DNA of 18,301 bases from Casp-actino8 sp044355095 (GTDB lineage Bacteria; Actinomycetota; Acidimicrobiia; Acidimicrobiales; Ilumatobacteraceae), in contig JBIKYT010000042.1 of NCBI GenBank assembly GCA_044355095.1, positions 1 through 18,301 on the forward strand, given 5' to 3'. Below are positions 6,564-13,996 of this stretch, one piece after another. Numbering within the stretch: the stretch's first letter is position 1; the number at the start of each line of letters is the position of its first letter. The translations under genes were made by a program, and so were the position numbers. A model generated the notes under the pieces. The model had not been told where the DNA came from. It saw only the letters and a list, made by a program, of their open reading frames with translations, and ran no database searches.

Positions 6564-8339
6564 TTATGAAAAGGCGTTTAATGACCACCACAGTTCGGGG
6601 ACGGAGTCGGCCGGAAAAGCCACGACGCCAAATCGGAATCCTGGTTCAGGTGTGGAAGCGTTGTAATTGGACAATTCGGCGGCCGCATCTTGGTCGACAG
6701 CAATTCCTTGGAGCGCAAATGACACCAACGGAGATTCAAGGGCGCTCAAAAACTCTTCGTGCCCCACTTTGCGCAACTGATTCGCCAGTCGCACCTGCAA
6801 ATCGCGCACGGTTACTTCATCAATTTCATCAAACGGGGTAATTGAAGTGACCACTTGCGCTGCAGGTTGGGCCGCCAACAAAGAAAATGCTGTCCCGGTG
6901 TCACACACGAACCACACGGTTGAAGCTGATCCGTTCAAAACTCGATCACCAAACACCCAATCAGTGCCAGGTTCAATACCGTTTGCAATGCCACGCTCTT
7001 CAAAGTCGTAAACCAGCGCCGGATACAAACCGACGAGCCCCCCATCACCAAGCCTCAACATGATGGGACCATCTGAAGGTTGAGCACCATGAAAATCGAC
7101 GGCTTGTTTCACTGCCAAATGAACGTTGTCAGCATCTGATGTAACGGACTGGTTGTCGGTCGCTGGCAATATGGCGCCACCGATATTCAGAGCGAAAAGT
7201 CCCATTGCCACAACTGTGATCGTCGGCTGTCTGAACTTAGTGGTATTCGCCAGCGCGACGCCCATGATCCATGCCAACACAAAGATGACAATGACCGAAC
7301 GCCATAAGACGACATACGGAAAGAGATAGCCCCGTACTTGCGACACTGCCACCGTGCCAGCCACCAACATCGTCCACACCAATGGAGCTGAATACAAATA
7401 TTTGTGGCGCGGAGAATTCTCAGGTGAACGCCATACCCACAGCGTCATCGCCAACAGTCCAAGTACTACCCCGACGAACCAGGTGAGCGAACTCGGCGGA
7501 GCCTCACCCACGAGACCGACCTCGGATGGTCCCGCGAGCCATGAGGCCTGCGGACTCATTTCAAATGACATCACCTGCAGAGCACGAGCCAACCCAATTG
7601 ACGGTTCATCGGTTGTCACAAAATATTGCGCAAGGTCGCCCAGGTTTCGCACTGCTTGACGAAGATGAAAGAGATATGGCGAGAACAACAACACGGCGGT
7701 AGCAATTGGACGAGTAATTGATCGTTGGTTGCCACCCGTCCACCAGAAAATGATGCAAGCGACAAGACCGACGAGTCCAACCAAAGGTAGATAGCCGATG
7801 TGTACCTGAACAACCACTGCGCCCGAAACCCATAACAACCACATTGATGCTCGATCACGCTCGGTCACGCCTAGTGCCGCGAAGCAAAAAAGAATAAAGA
7901 GTGGAAGGGCCAGATACGGAGTCCATGCATCAACGCTGGCGATGCGCCCAACGCTGACCCAACATGCCACCAAAGTTGCGACACCTAATGCACTCCCCCA
8001 CGTACCGCGCAAGCGATAGCCAAGCCAAGCAATAAGCACGAGTAAAGCGCATGAATAGAACGCGACACCAACAAACAAGCCCCACGATGCTCCACCAGAT
8101 AACCAATGAAATGGGGCGAAAACGTAAAAAATCAAGGCCCCTGGGTGATTCCAGCCGTGCCAACTGTATTGCCCTACCGACGGAAATGAGCCCGTTGCAG
8201 CATCCTTCACGAGCAACGCAAAAATCGCTCGATCACCAACCAAAATCGCTCCGCCTCGCAAGGCATTAATCAACGAAATGACGACTGGTAGAACACCCAA
8301 AAGCGAAAGCGCTAACCACCGCGGAAACCTTTTCAACAT
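6564..8339 (-). CDS. Polytopic membrane protein, GT-C glycosyltransferase-like, function unknown
   Basis: This 591-residue protein has an N-terminal membrane helix (about 9-27), then a loop with LVGDRAIFALLVKD and GWNHPGALIFY, then roughly ten more hydrophobic helices up to about residue 395. A non-membrane C-terminal part of almost 200 residues follows. A large first loop with an acidic motif after helix 1, many helices and a soluble C-terminal domain are the layout of GT-C fold glycosyltransferases that use lipid-linked sugars, such as ArnT/PMT-like and mycobacterial arabinosyl or mannosyl transferases. I cannot name the family or substrate. It starts 10 bp after the marR stop on the same strand, so a MarR-controlled two-gene unit is likely. 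No Shine-Dalgarno is visible before the ATG. Confidence 0.72.
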   Translation of the reverse strand: MLKRFPRWLALSLLGVLPVVISLINALRGGAILVGDRAIFALLVKDAATGSFPSVGQYSWHGWNHPGALIFYVFAPFHWLSGGASWGLFVGVAFYSCALLVLIAWLGYRLRGTWGSALGVATLVACWVSVGRIASVDAWTPYLALPLFILFCFAALGVTERDRASMWLLWVSGAVVVQVHIGYLPLVGLVGLVACIIFWWTGGNQRSITRPIATAVLLFSPYLFHLRQAVRNLGDLAQYFVTTDEPSIGLARALQVMSFEMSPQASWLAGPSEVGLVGEAPPSSLTWFVGVVLGLLAMTLWVWRSPENSPRHKYLYSAPLVWTMLVAGTVAVSQVRGYLFPYVVLWRSVIVIFVLAWIMGVALANTTKFRQPTITVVAMGLFALNIGGAILPATDNQSVTSDADNVHLAVKQAVDFHGAQPSDGPIMLRLGDGGLVGLYPALVYDFEERGIANGIEPGTDWVFGDRVLNGSASTVWFVCDTGTAFSLLAAQPAAQVVTSITPFDEIDEVTVRDLQVRLANQLRKVGHEEFLSALESPLVSFALQGIAVDQDAAAELSNYNASTPEPGFRFGVVAFPADSVPELWWSLNAFS

Positions 8340-8349
8340 GTTGGATGAT

Positions 8350-8796
8350 TCACTTTTTGAAAGGTGAAACTTTGGTGAGTGCTCGCACCATTGTGCTGAC
8401 TTCAGTTTCGGTCAGTCCACTGGCGAACTCACGCTGAATGGCGCGACGATACAAAATGTTGGAGTCGCGCCAAACCAATCGTCCCATACGAGTCAAGCGC
8501 ACGATGACTGCACGGTTGTCTTCAACTGTTGGGGCCTCCTCGCGCGTGACATATCCGCGTTCAACAAGAGAGTCAATGCGACGAGACAAACTGCTGGGCA
8601 CCGCCGACAGAATCTCGCATAATTCTTTCACGCGCATTTGATCGTTGTTCTGCGCTAGGGCCGCAAGAAGGTCGAACTGCGGCAGCGCCAAGTGAAACTC
8701 GTCAAACATCTCGGCTTCGATGCTGCGCGAAACTACCTCTCCGGCAGTTTGAAATGCCCGCCATAGGGCAACACGTTCAGCATCAAGACGAGGCAC
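8350..8796 (-). CDS. MarR-family transcriptional regulator
   Basis: This is a 148-residue MarR-type winged-helix repressor that would act as a dimer. An N-terminal dimerisation helix (about 5-35) precedes the winged helix at about 40-107. The recognition part is MRVKELCEILSAVPSSLSRR (54-73), followed by the wing with R85 and D93/R95 (REEAPTVEDNRAV), typical of MarR. A C-terminal helix closes the dimer region. The GTG at 8796 has no Shine-Dalgarno but a TAGTCT hexamer six bases upstream, so a leaderless mRNA is expected. It is followed after 10 bp by the large membrane protein gene, its most likely target along with itself. The ligand is unknown. Confidence 0.88.
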   Translation of the reverse strand: MPRLDAERVALWRAFQTAGEVVSRSIEAEMFDEFHLALPQFDLLAALAQNNDQMRVKELCEILSAVPSSLSRRIDSLVERGYVTREEAPTVEDNRAVIVRLTRMGRLVWRDSNILYRRAIQREFASGLTETEVSTMVRALTKVSPFKK

Positions 8797-8802
8797 TACA
8801 AA

Positions 8803-8808
8803 AGACTA
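8803..8808 (-). promoter_or_regulatory. -10 element of marR (leaderless)
   Basis: TAGTCT on the minus strand, six bases (TTTGTA), then GTG at 8796. It lies in the 43-bp gap after the flavoprotein gene, which shows that marR has its own promoter. Confidence 0.5.
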
Positions 8809-8839
8809 ACCACTTGTCAATGCCTTGTCACGAGATTGT

Positions 8840-10072
8840 TCAGGTTGCAACAAACGTCGATACCAACTCAAGTGCCTGTTCCCATGTGGCGCGTTCGGCC
8901 AATAACTTTCGAAACGGCATGAGTTGTTTGGGACGACTCACACCGAGCGCCGCCTTCAAGTAACCATCTTTTTCATACAACGCAACGAACGACCGCTCTT
9001 CGGGCGAGCCGACAACGACGTGCGCGATTTCGTCACCATTGGCGCGACCGAGAAATTGAATACGAGCGGTGAATTGATCACTCCAGAAAAATGGAACAGC
9101 GGCGTACGGCTTGGGTTGTTCACCACGTGACACTGCGAGCAGGCTCGACGCTGCGGCCGCACCTTGTTCGGACGCCGTCGTCCAGTGTTCAACCCGCATT
9201 TCTTGGTCGTACAGATTGTTGAACCAACGACAGATGTCGCCCGCTGCGTAAATGCCAGGCACACCAGCATTGAGTGTGGCGTCGCACACAACACCGTCAC
9301 GTAATTCAAGTTCGGTGTTTTCAAGCCATTGCGTGGCTGGCACAACACCAATGCCGACGACGACCACGTCGGCGAGAACAATCTCGCCACCAGCCAAAGC
9401 CACGCCACCGACTGCACCTGGACTGCCTTCAACGAGTCCAGCCACTTTCACATCGCATCGCAGTTGCACCCCGTTGTCGGCATGCACTGACGCGGCGGCC
9501 TGACCCATCTCGGCTCCGAGACCTCGCATCATGGGTGCCGGCGCACCTTCAAGAACTGTGACTTCACAACCTCGCGCCTTTGCGGTGGCCGCGACTTCAA
9601 GCCCAATAAAGCCAGCGCCAATCACCACCAGTCGAGCACCAGGATTGAGATCCGCGCGTAGATTCAACGAATCGTCGAGCGTGCGAACAACATGAACGCC
9701 CTTCCAATCTGGCTGGTTGGGTAACTTGCGCACTCCCGAGCCAGTGGCGATGATCAAACCGTCAAACGAAATGGTCTCTCCCGAGGCCAAGGTGATGATT
9801 CGGTTCTTGGCGTCGAGCGCTGTGGCTGCCGACCCGAGTCTCCAGTCAACGTTGAGTTTGTCGAGGTCTTCTGGTTTGCGCAATGAGATGCGCTCGGCCT
9901 CCCACTCACCCGCGAGAACTTTCTTGGACAATGGTGGACGATCGTAGGGCTGGCGATCTTCGGCGCCAACGATGATGATCCGACCTTCGTATTTTTCAAG
10001 CCGCAACGTTTCGGCCGCTCGCAAACCAGCCAACGACGACCCGACAATGACCACAGTGTTCAATTCACTCAC
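8840..10072 (-). CDS. FAD-dependent ferredoxin/rubredoxin reductase-type oxidoreductase
   Basis: This 410-residue pyridine-nucleotide disulfide reductase-fold flavoprotein probably passes electrons from NAD(P)H to a small iron-sulfur protein. The FAD-binding site is VVIVGSSLAGLRAAETL (7-23) and the NAD(P)-binding site is LVVIGAGFIGLEVAATA (148-164). The second FAD motif is GIYAAGDI (273-280). A C-terminal reductase domain begins at about 325 (VPFFWSDQF, IQFLGRA). It lacks the CxxC disulfide of thioredoxin-type enzymes and resembles the reductase components of P450 or dioxygenase systems. No ferredoxin, P450 or dioxygenase gene is in the window, so the partner is unknown. The GTG at 10072 has TACCGT six bases upstream, and a strong double palindrome lies just beyond, over the expected -35 region, suggesting tight control. 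Confidence 0.88.
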   Translation of the reverse strand: MSELNTVVIVGSSLAGLRAAETLRLEKYEGRIIIVGAEDRQPYDRPPLSKKVLAGEWEAERISLRKPEDLDKLNVDWRLGSAATALDAKNRIITLASGETISFDGLIIATGSGVRKLPNQPDWKGVHVVRTLDDSLNLRADLNPGARLVVIGAGFIGLEVAATAKARGCEVTVLEGAPAPMMRGLGAEMGQAAASVHADNGVQLRCDVKVAGLVEGSPGAVGGVALAGGEIVLADVVVVGIGVVPATQWLENTELELRDGVVCDATLNAGVPGIYAAGDICRWFNNLYDQEMRVEHWTTASEQGAAAASSLLAVSRGEQPKPYAAVPFFWSDQFTARIQFLGRANGDEIAHVVVGSPEERSFVALYEKDGYLKAALGVSRPKQLMPFRKLLAERATWEQALELVSTFVAT

Positions 10073-10078
10073 GCCTTA

Positions 10079-10084
10079 ACGGTA
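10079..10084 (-). promoter_or_regulatory. -10 element of the flavoprotein gene (leaderless)
   Basis: TACCGT, six bases (TAAGGC), then GTG at 10072. The -35 position falls inside the left arm of the 10098-10144 palindrome. Confidence 0.5.
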
Positions 10085-10097
10085 CCGACAGTTGTGA

Positions 10098-10144
10098 TTC
10101 TGGTGCAGAATTGTTGCGCATTTCGCAGCAATTCTGCACCAGAA
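10098..10144. repeat. Strong double palindrome (21-bp arms, 5-base loop) between two minus-strand genes
   Basis: Arms at 10098-10118 and 10124-10144 are complementary over 21 positions with a single T/G mismatch (a wobble in RNA); the loop is CATTT. With one more mismatch, GTG (10094-10096) and CAC (10146-10148) extend it to about 25 bp. Each arm also contains its own 13-bp palindrome, TTCTG-GTG-CAGAA (10098-10110) and TTCTG-CAC-CAGAA (10132-10144). It starts just downstream of the HAD gene stop and covers the -35 region of the flavoprotein promoter. It could be a terminator, though without a U-run on either strand, or a paired operator. Confidence 0.85.
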
Positions 10145-10151
10145 ACACGAA

Positions 10152-10667
10152 TCATCTGACAGGAGTGGAGTTGAAGAGTTGCAAGAGCCAGTCGGGCAAC
10201 ATGTCAATCTCTAAAACCATTTCGTCATTTGCTGCAGTGTCCACAAACTCGACACCTTTGGGCATCTCGTCGATTGGCAGGTGACCATAAAAGTCCTCAA
10301 TCCAGAGAACTCGCCGACCGGCCTTAATTGCCGCCTCGGCCAAATCGTGGGCCGCTGCCGCCTTCCAGTCAACGAATCGACTTCGGGTTCCGTCGTCGAC
10401 CACTGGCAATTGTTCAATGCCAAGATGCTCCGCAATTTCATCGTTGGCTCGGTGTCGCCACGTAGTACACCAATGCACCTCGGCAACGTCAGTGAGTTGG
10501 CGAATGAGCCAACCCATGTAATCCGGGATATGCACCATATGGCCATGGCTGTAAACCTGGTCAATGCCCCAGTCACGGTCTAAGCCGCTGAGAGCGTTTA
10601 AGTCATTGATGACTCCATCAATGTCGAGAAGGATAAGTGGGTTTGGGTTATCGGTTGTGTTTGTCAT
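10152..10667 (-). CDS. HAD-fold hydrolase-like protein
   Basis: This 171-residue protein has the four HAD motifs: the nucleophile motif LLDIDGVIN with D15 and D17, WCTTW with T68/T69, the lysine K102 in DWKAAA, and the acidic pair E124/D125 in LWIEDF. There is little room for a large cap domain, so it may act on a large or exposed substrate. The layout (DIDGVIN, later WCTTWRH) recalls the HAD domain of the Swiss-Army-knife RNA-repair group (HAD_SAK), but this is a resemblance from memory and the substrate is unknown. I prefer the ATG at 10667, just before the fold; an ATG at 10682 and a TTG at 10685 are in frame. It diverges from the RNA methyltransferase gene, and the large palindrome lies 7 bp past its stop. 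Confidence 0.72.
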   Translation of the reverse strand: MTNTTDNPNPLILLDIDGVINDLNALSGLDRDWGIDQVYSHGHMVHIPDYMGWLIRQLTDVAEVHWCTTWRHRANDEIAEHLGIEQLPVVDDGTRSRFVDWKAAAAHDLAEAAIKAGRRVLWIEDFYGHLPIDEMPKGVEFVDTAANDEMVLEIDMLPDWLLQLFNSTPVR

Positions 10668-10748
10668 ACCAGTTAAACGCATCAACGGGACAGAAATGTG
10701 CGCTCGCCAGTTGAGAGATTTATCTGAATAACTCTCGGGATGTGTCGG

Positions 10749-10754
10749 CAGAAT
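10749..10754 (+). promoter_or_regulatory. Possible -10 element of the RNA methyltransferase gene
   Basis: CAGAAT lies six bases before the GTG at 10761, matching the spacing used elsewhere but with C as the first base. It favours 10761 over the ATG at 10740. Confidence 0.3.
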
Positions 10755-10760
10755 GCTGGA

Positions 10761-11582
10761 GTGAGTATCAACCCGATCGAAATCACCGACCCCGCCGACC
10801 CCCGATTGGCCGATTATGTCGGTCTCAGCGATCCAGAAATTCGGCGTCGTTCAGCCGACAATCAATTCTTCATCTCTGAAGGTGTTGAGGTGGTTCGCCG
10901 CCTCGTTGTGTCAAATATGCGATTACGTTCAATCGTGCTTTCGCCTAATCGTGTTGACATCATGACTCCGGCGCTCGCCAACGTGGCTTGCCCGATTTAT
11001 GTTGCCGAGCGAAAAGTCATCTCCAGCGTTGTTGGCTTTGATATGCATCGCGGTGTGGTTGGTTCCGCTCTGAGGCCCGAGCTACAAACTCTCGACGAAG
11101 TGTTATCGCATCCACCGTTGTACGGGCCACGCCATCGCATTGCGATCCTTGAAGGCCTTAGCGATCACGAGAACCTTGGCGCAATTGCCCGCTCAGCGCG
11201 GGCGTTCCATATTGACGCAATCGTGATTGACCCAACATGTGCCGACCCCTACTATCGCCGCACCGTGCGGGTGTCGATGGGAGAAATTCTCTTCTTGCCT
11301 ATCGTTCGTATGGACGTGGACGAAGCGATGTCGGTCGTGCGTCGCAAGAGTGGTTCGGTTCTGGCATTCACACCCAACCTCAACGCCGTCTCGCTTCATG
11401 AGTTTGTTGAAACCAAGCCTGGTCCTTTAGCTCTCATTTTCGGTGCCGAGGGAAATGGCCTTCCAGATCACACACTGTCTAGCGCAGATCATCAAGTTCG
11501 TATCCCCATTGCTGGAGGTGTTGATTCGCTCAATGTTGGACACGCCGCTGCGGTGGCTTTCGCCCTCACGTCACCGAAGTAA
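10761..11582 (+). CDS. TrmH/SpoU-family RNA 2'-O-methyltransferase
   Basis: This SPOUT-class methyltransferase of 273 aa probably transfers a methyl group from S-adenosylmethionine to a ribose 2'-OH in rRNA or tRNA. Counting from the GTG at 10761, an N-terminal substrate-binding region (ADPRLADYV, then FFISEGVEVVRRL) resembles the L30e-like domain of this family. The catalytic domain carries motif 1 ENLGAIARSARAF (about 137-149), motif 2 ALIFGAEGNGL (about 224-234) and motif 3 IPIAGGVDSLNVGHAAAVAF (about 248-267), which form the trefoil knot and SAM site. An ATG at 10740 is in frame, but the extra seven residues (MCRQNAG) look non-native. The exact RNA target cannot be read from sequence. It diverges from the HAD gene and precedes the delta-60 gene by 36 bp. 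Confidence 0.9.
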   Translation: MSINPIEITDPADPRLADYVGLSDPEIRRRSADNQFFISEGVEVVRRLVVSNMRLRSIVLSPNRVDIMTPALANVACPIYVAERKVISSVVGFDMHRGVVGSALRPELQTLDEVLSHPPLYGPRHRIAILEGLSDHENLGAIARSARAFHIDAIVIDPTCADPYYRRTVRVSMGEILFLPIVRMDVDEAMSVVRRKSGSVLAFTPNLNAVSLHEFVETKPGPLALIFGAEGNGLPDHTLSSADHQVRIPIAGGVDSLNVGHAAAVAFALTSPK

Positions 11583-11606
11583 GAACCCTCAATACGGTCG
11601 TTTCCG

Positions 11607-11612
11607 TAGACT
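11607..11612 (+). promoter_or_regulatory. -10 element of the delta-60 protein gene (leaderless)
   Basis: TAGACT is followed by six bases (CACCAT) and then the GTG at 11619, in the short gap after the methyltransferase stop. No Shine-Dalgarno is present. Confidence 0.5.
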
Positions 11613-11618
11613 CACCAT

Positions 11619-13208
11619 GTGAAAAGAATCGTTGCGATTATCGTTGCTGTCGTCGCAATCTTGACAACTGCTTCGACAGCATTTGCAGGTGACGGTGATC
11701 TTGATACTTCATGGGGCGGCACCGGTGTGGTCATTTCATCTCATACCTATCCATCTTTGGCGTATGCGCTCGCCAACTATCTCGATAATCGCGTATTGGT
11801 CATTGGATCGGTCATAGATTCACTCCTATCACGCATCCTTGTCCAACGCTTCCTTGCTGATGGTTCCCCCGACACATCCTGCAATGGCACGGGACAATTT
11901 ATTGACTCTGCTAATGATGCTGTTGCGAGCGATGTCGTTGTTCTCTCTGACGGCTCATTCATTGTTGCTGGAACAATGCAGATCAATAACAAGGGAACCC
12001 TTTTTCTTGCCAAGTTCACCAGTTCGTGCGAAGTTGATGGTTCGTTCGGTGATGGCGGATTCGCTAAATACCCATCTGACAACAGCACAGCAGGAACAGC
12101 ATTGGCTGTTCAATCAAACGGATCAATTATTGTCGTCGGTTACGAATACCTGACAGTTTTGGATAGCAGTGATCAACGAATTCTGGTCACGCGGTTTTCA
12201 TCAATGGGAGTTCTAGACGTTTCTTTTGGAAACAGTGGACGTTTCATTTCTTCATCAAACGAAGAGGGCCGGGCCCAAGACGTTGTCCTTGATGACGATG
12301 GCAGAATTATCTTTGTTGGTTCAATAGTCGGAAACTTGGCACCGAGTGCGGCAATTGTCGGACGTCTCACGAACATGGGCTCCCTTGATACGAGTTTTGC
12401 CACTCAGGGATATCTCATTGATGAATTCAATGGCGACCCAGAACTCAATGCAATTGCGGTTCGTCCAAACGGAAACCTGGTCGCTGTTGGTACGTACGGT
12501 GGACCCGCCCCTAGTCTCCAACAAAGCCCCATCGTGGTCTGTCTTACACAATCAGGTGCCTTTGATACTGCGTGCGGCCCACAAGGTTGGAAATATTTGC
12601 CCGCTAGTAACCGAGACATCTTTGGCGACGATGTGTTCGTCACTGCAGATAACCATATTTTGATTAGCGGTATGAGTGATGCTGGCTCACCTGCACCAAT
12701 AGTGATGCGTCTTGACGACACCGGTGCTGTTGACAGCGACTTCGCAACGTCAGGAACATGGAATGGATCACCTCTCAGTGGTCGATTGCATGCGGTATCT
12801 GCGCAAAGTGATGGTCGAATAATCGCTGCCGGAGCAATTGATGACCAGGGTGTTTCAAATTTGGCGGTAGTGCGGTTAGGAAATACAGTCACCCCTCCCA
12901 CCACGACAACGACAGTTGCCACAACAACAACCCCACCCGCTCTGACAACAACAACGGTTGCTGCTTCACCTGCCACAACAACAACCCCACCCGCTCTGAC
13001 AACAACGGTTGCTACTTCACTTGCCACAACAACTGTTACTAATTCAATTTCTACAACAACAACGACAACGATGACAATTGCTACAACAACGATCTCCCCA
13101 GATCAGTTGCCAGCCACTGGGCAACAGGTAAATGTCTTAACGATTCCCATCGCATTGTTCGGACTGGGAATTCTGCTCCTCGGCATGCGCCGACGAGCAC
13201 TTCGTTAG
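11619..13208 (+). CDS. Secreted seven-repeat delta-60 (beta-propeller-like) protein with LPATG cell-wall anchor
   Basis: This 529-residue surface protein has a signal peptide (1-23, likely cut after AFA). Seven delta-60-type repeats begin near residues 28, 84, 139, 199, 256, 315 and 371 (e.g. LDTSWGGTG, VDGSFGDGG, LDVSFGNSG, LDTSFATQG), spaced 55-60 residues, consistent with a seven-bladed propeller. A Thr/Pro/Ala-rich stalk (about 425-493) follows. Last is a complete sortase signal: LPATG (497-501), a hydrophobic stretch (about 506-522) and the basic tail MRRRALR. The protein is thus probably exported and covalently anchored. No sortase gene is in the window. The GTG start is set by TAGACT six bases upstream. 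Its TAG stop overlaps the convergent SnoaL-like gene by 4 bp. Ligand and role are unknown. Confidence 0.85.
   Translation: MKRIVAIIVAVVAILTTASTAFAGDGDLDTSWGGTGVVISSHTYPSLAYALANYLDNRVLVIGSVIDSLLSRILVQRFLADGSPDTSCNGTGQFIDSANDAVASDVVVLSDGSFIVAGTMQINNKGTLFLAKFTSSCEVDGSFGDGGFAKYPSDNSTAGTALAVQSNGSIIVVGYEYLTVLDSSDQRILVTRFSSMGVLDVSFGNSGRFISSSNEEGRAQDVVLDDDGRIIFVGSIVGNLAPSAAIVGRLTNMGSLDTSFATQGYLIDEFNGDPELNAIAVRPNGNLVAVGTYGGPAPSLQQSPIVVCLTQSGAFDTACGPQGWKYLPASNRDIFGDDVFVTADNHILISGMSDAGSPAPIVMRLDDTGAVDSDFATSGTWNGSPLSGRLHAVSAQSDGRIIAAGAIDDQGVSNLAVVRLGNTVTPPTTTTTVATTTTPPALTTTTVAASPATTTTPPALTTTVATSLATTTVTNSISTTTTTTMTIATTTISPDQLPATGQQVNVLTIPIALFGLGILLLGMRRRALR
12918..13006 (+). repeat. Direct repeat in the Thr-rich stalk of the delta-60 protein
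   Basis: A 35-base stretch encoding ATTTTPPALTT is present at 12918-12952 and again without change at 12972-13006, 54 bases apart. The following GGTTGCT is also shared, shifted by an in-frame ACA. It shows internal duplication of the stalk and likely length variability. Confidence 0.8.
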
Positions 13209-13858
13209 TTTCGCGCGTCGTCCCAATAATCTTCAGAACTCACTTGATCGCCATCAATGTTGTGCAAAGTCCAACCCGGAAAATCGCCTGCTGATGTATG
13301 ACAGGTCCATTGGACCCAGGCCACCGAATCCTCAACACCTAGGTCGTTCACCGTTACGGTTCCATCGTCAACTGGTGACCACGAAGTCATTCGTTGATTC
13401 CAAAAATCGGTGATCACGTTCAAGCTCAGACCAGTTTGAGTGTTGCCCTTTTCGACTAGCGATGCACTGACAGCATTGGGTTTGCGGTCGGGCCGTATGC
13501 GTGCATAAGACGGGGCGTCCACATAGTCGGCAACGAAACAGACTTTGCCGTCTCGCAACCGATACAAACTCTGTCCGGGTATCGGGTGTTCAACCCCGTT
13601 AATGGGAACAACCATGTTCCACTTTGCCCACCCCACATGAGTGTCGGCACAGGTTTCCCAATTAGCAAAGTACACACCCATTTTGGGGATGACCTTTTCC
13701 ATCTCAGACATGAACTCGTGAATGGCTTCTTTTCCGACTTGGGCACCCGCAAACGGGTCGTAGTAAATCGCATCTTCAGTAAAGAGGTCAACGAGCCGCG
13801 TGTACCGCTGGTCGTCCTCAATCGCTCCGAACATCGAAATCATCTCGTGGGCGTTCAT
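13205..13858 (-). CDS. SnoaL-like (NTF2 fold) protein with two related halves
   Basis: This 217-residue protein belongs to the SnoaL/NTF2-like superfamily, small cone-shaped domains that act as isomerases, hydrolases or binding proteins. The first half (about 1-125) is a complete domain: MISMFGAIEDDQRYTRLVDLFTEDAIYYDPFAG, then GWAKWNM and QSLYRLRDGKVCFVADYVDA. The second half (about 143-217) repeats the later strands: VAWVQWTC, GWTLHNIDGDQVSSEDYWDDA. Its N-terminal helices are shortened. Which half is active cannot be told. The ATG at 13858 is preceded by TAAGTT at exactly six bases, so a leaderless mRNA is expected. Its stop overlaps the delta-60 stop by 4 bp. Physiological substrate is unknown. 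Confidence 0.78.
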   Translation of the reverse strand: MNAHEMISMFGAIEDDQRYTRLVDLFTEDAIYYDPFAGAQVGKEAIHEFMSEMEKVIPKMGVYFANWETCADTHVGWAKWNMVVPINGVEHPIPGQSLYRLRDGKVCFVADYVDAPSYARIRPDRKPNAVSASLVEKGNTQTGLSLNVITDFWNQRMTSWSPVDDGTVTVNDLGVEDSVAWVQWTCHTSAGDFPGWTLHNIDGDQVSSEDYWDDARN

Positions 13859-13864
13859 AACGCC

Positions 13865-13870
13865 AACTTA
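13865..13870 (-). promoter_or_regulatory. -10 element of the SnoaL-like gene (leaderless)
   Basis: On the minus strand TAAGTT, six bases (GGCGTT), then ATG at 13858. A hairpin (13872-13887) lies immediately upstream. Confidence 0.5.
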
Positions 13871-13871
13871 C

Positions 13872-13887
13872 TCGGGCCAATGCCCGA
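13872..13887. terminator. Hairpin between tRNA-Ala and the SnoaL-like gene
   Basis: TCGGGC-CAAT-GCCCGA forms a perfect 6-bp stem with a 4-base loop, 16 bases past the tRNA 3' end. In the tRNA direction (minus) no U-run follows; on plus it is followed by AATTTT, but no plus-strand gene needs it. It may still end the tRNA transcript, or act as an operator just upstream of the TAAGTT element. Confidence 0.4.
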
Positions 13888-13903
13888 AATTTTGAGCAAC
13901 GAG

Positions 13904-13976
13904 TGGAGACGAGGGGAATCGAACCCCTGACATCTACCTTGCAAAGGTAGCGCTCTGCCAACTGAGCTACGTCCCC
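13904..13976 (-). tRNA. tRNA-Ala (anticodon UGC)
   Basis: The minus strand folds as a full 73-nt cloverleaf. The acceptor stem is GGGGACG / CGTCTCC with one G-U pair and discriminator A, the D-arm contains TAGCTCAGTTGGCAGAGC, and the anticodon stem is CTACC / GGTAG around loop TTTGCAA. The anticodon TGC is at 13943-13941. The T-arm is GGGG-TTCGATT-CCCC. CCA is not encoded. It stands alone, with no rRNA or other tRNA beside it. Confidence 0.95.
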
Positions 13977-13990
13977 GTTACGGCTCTGAC

Positions 13991-13996
13991 AGGTTA
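13991..13996 (-). promoter_or_regulatory. Putative -10 element of tRNA-Ala
   Basis: TAACCT on the minus strand ends 14 bases before the mature tRNA 5' end, which would give a leader of about seven bases to be trimmed by RNase P. No clear -35 is visible. Confidence 0.4.

Noticed and set aside
10740..10760. ATG at 10740 as the RNA methyltransferase start
   Set aside because: It adds seven residues unlike the family start, with no Shine-Dalgarno or clear promoter spacing; the GTG at 10761 is preferred, though not proven.
12404..13027. Long minus-strand open frame opposite the delta-60 gene
   Set aside because: Its Val/Gly-rich repeats are the mirror of the Thr codons (ACA/ACC) of the stalk; no start signal or family features.
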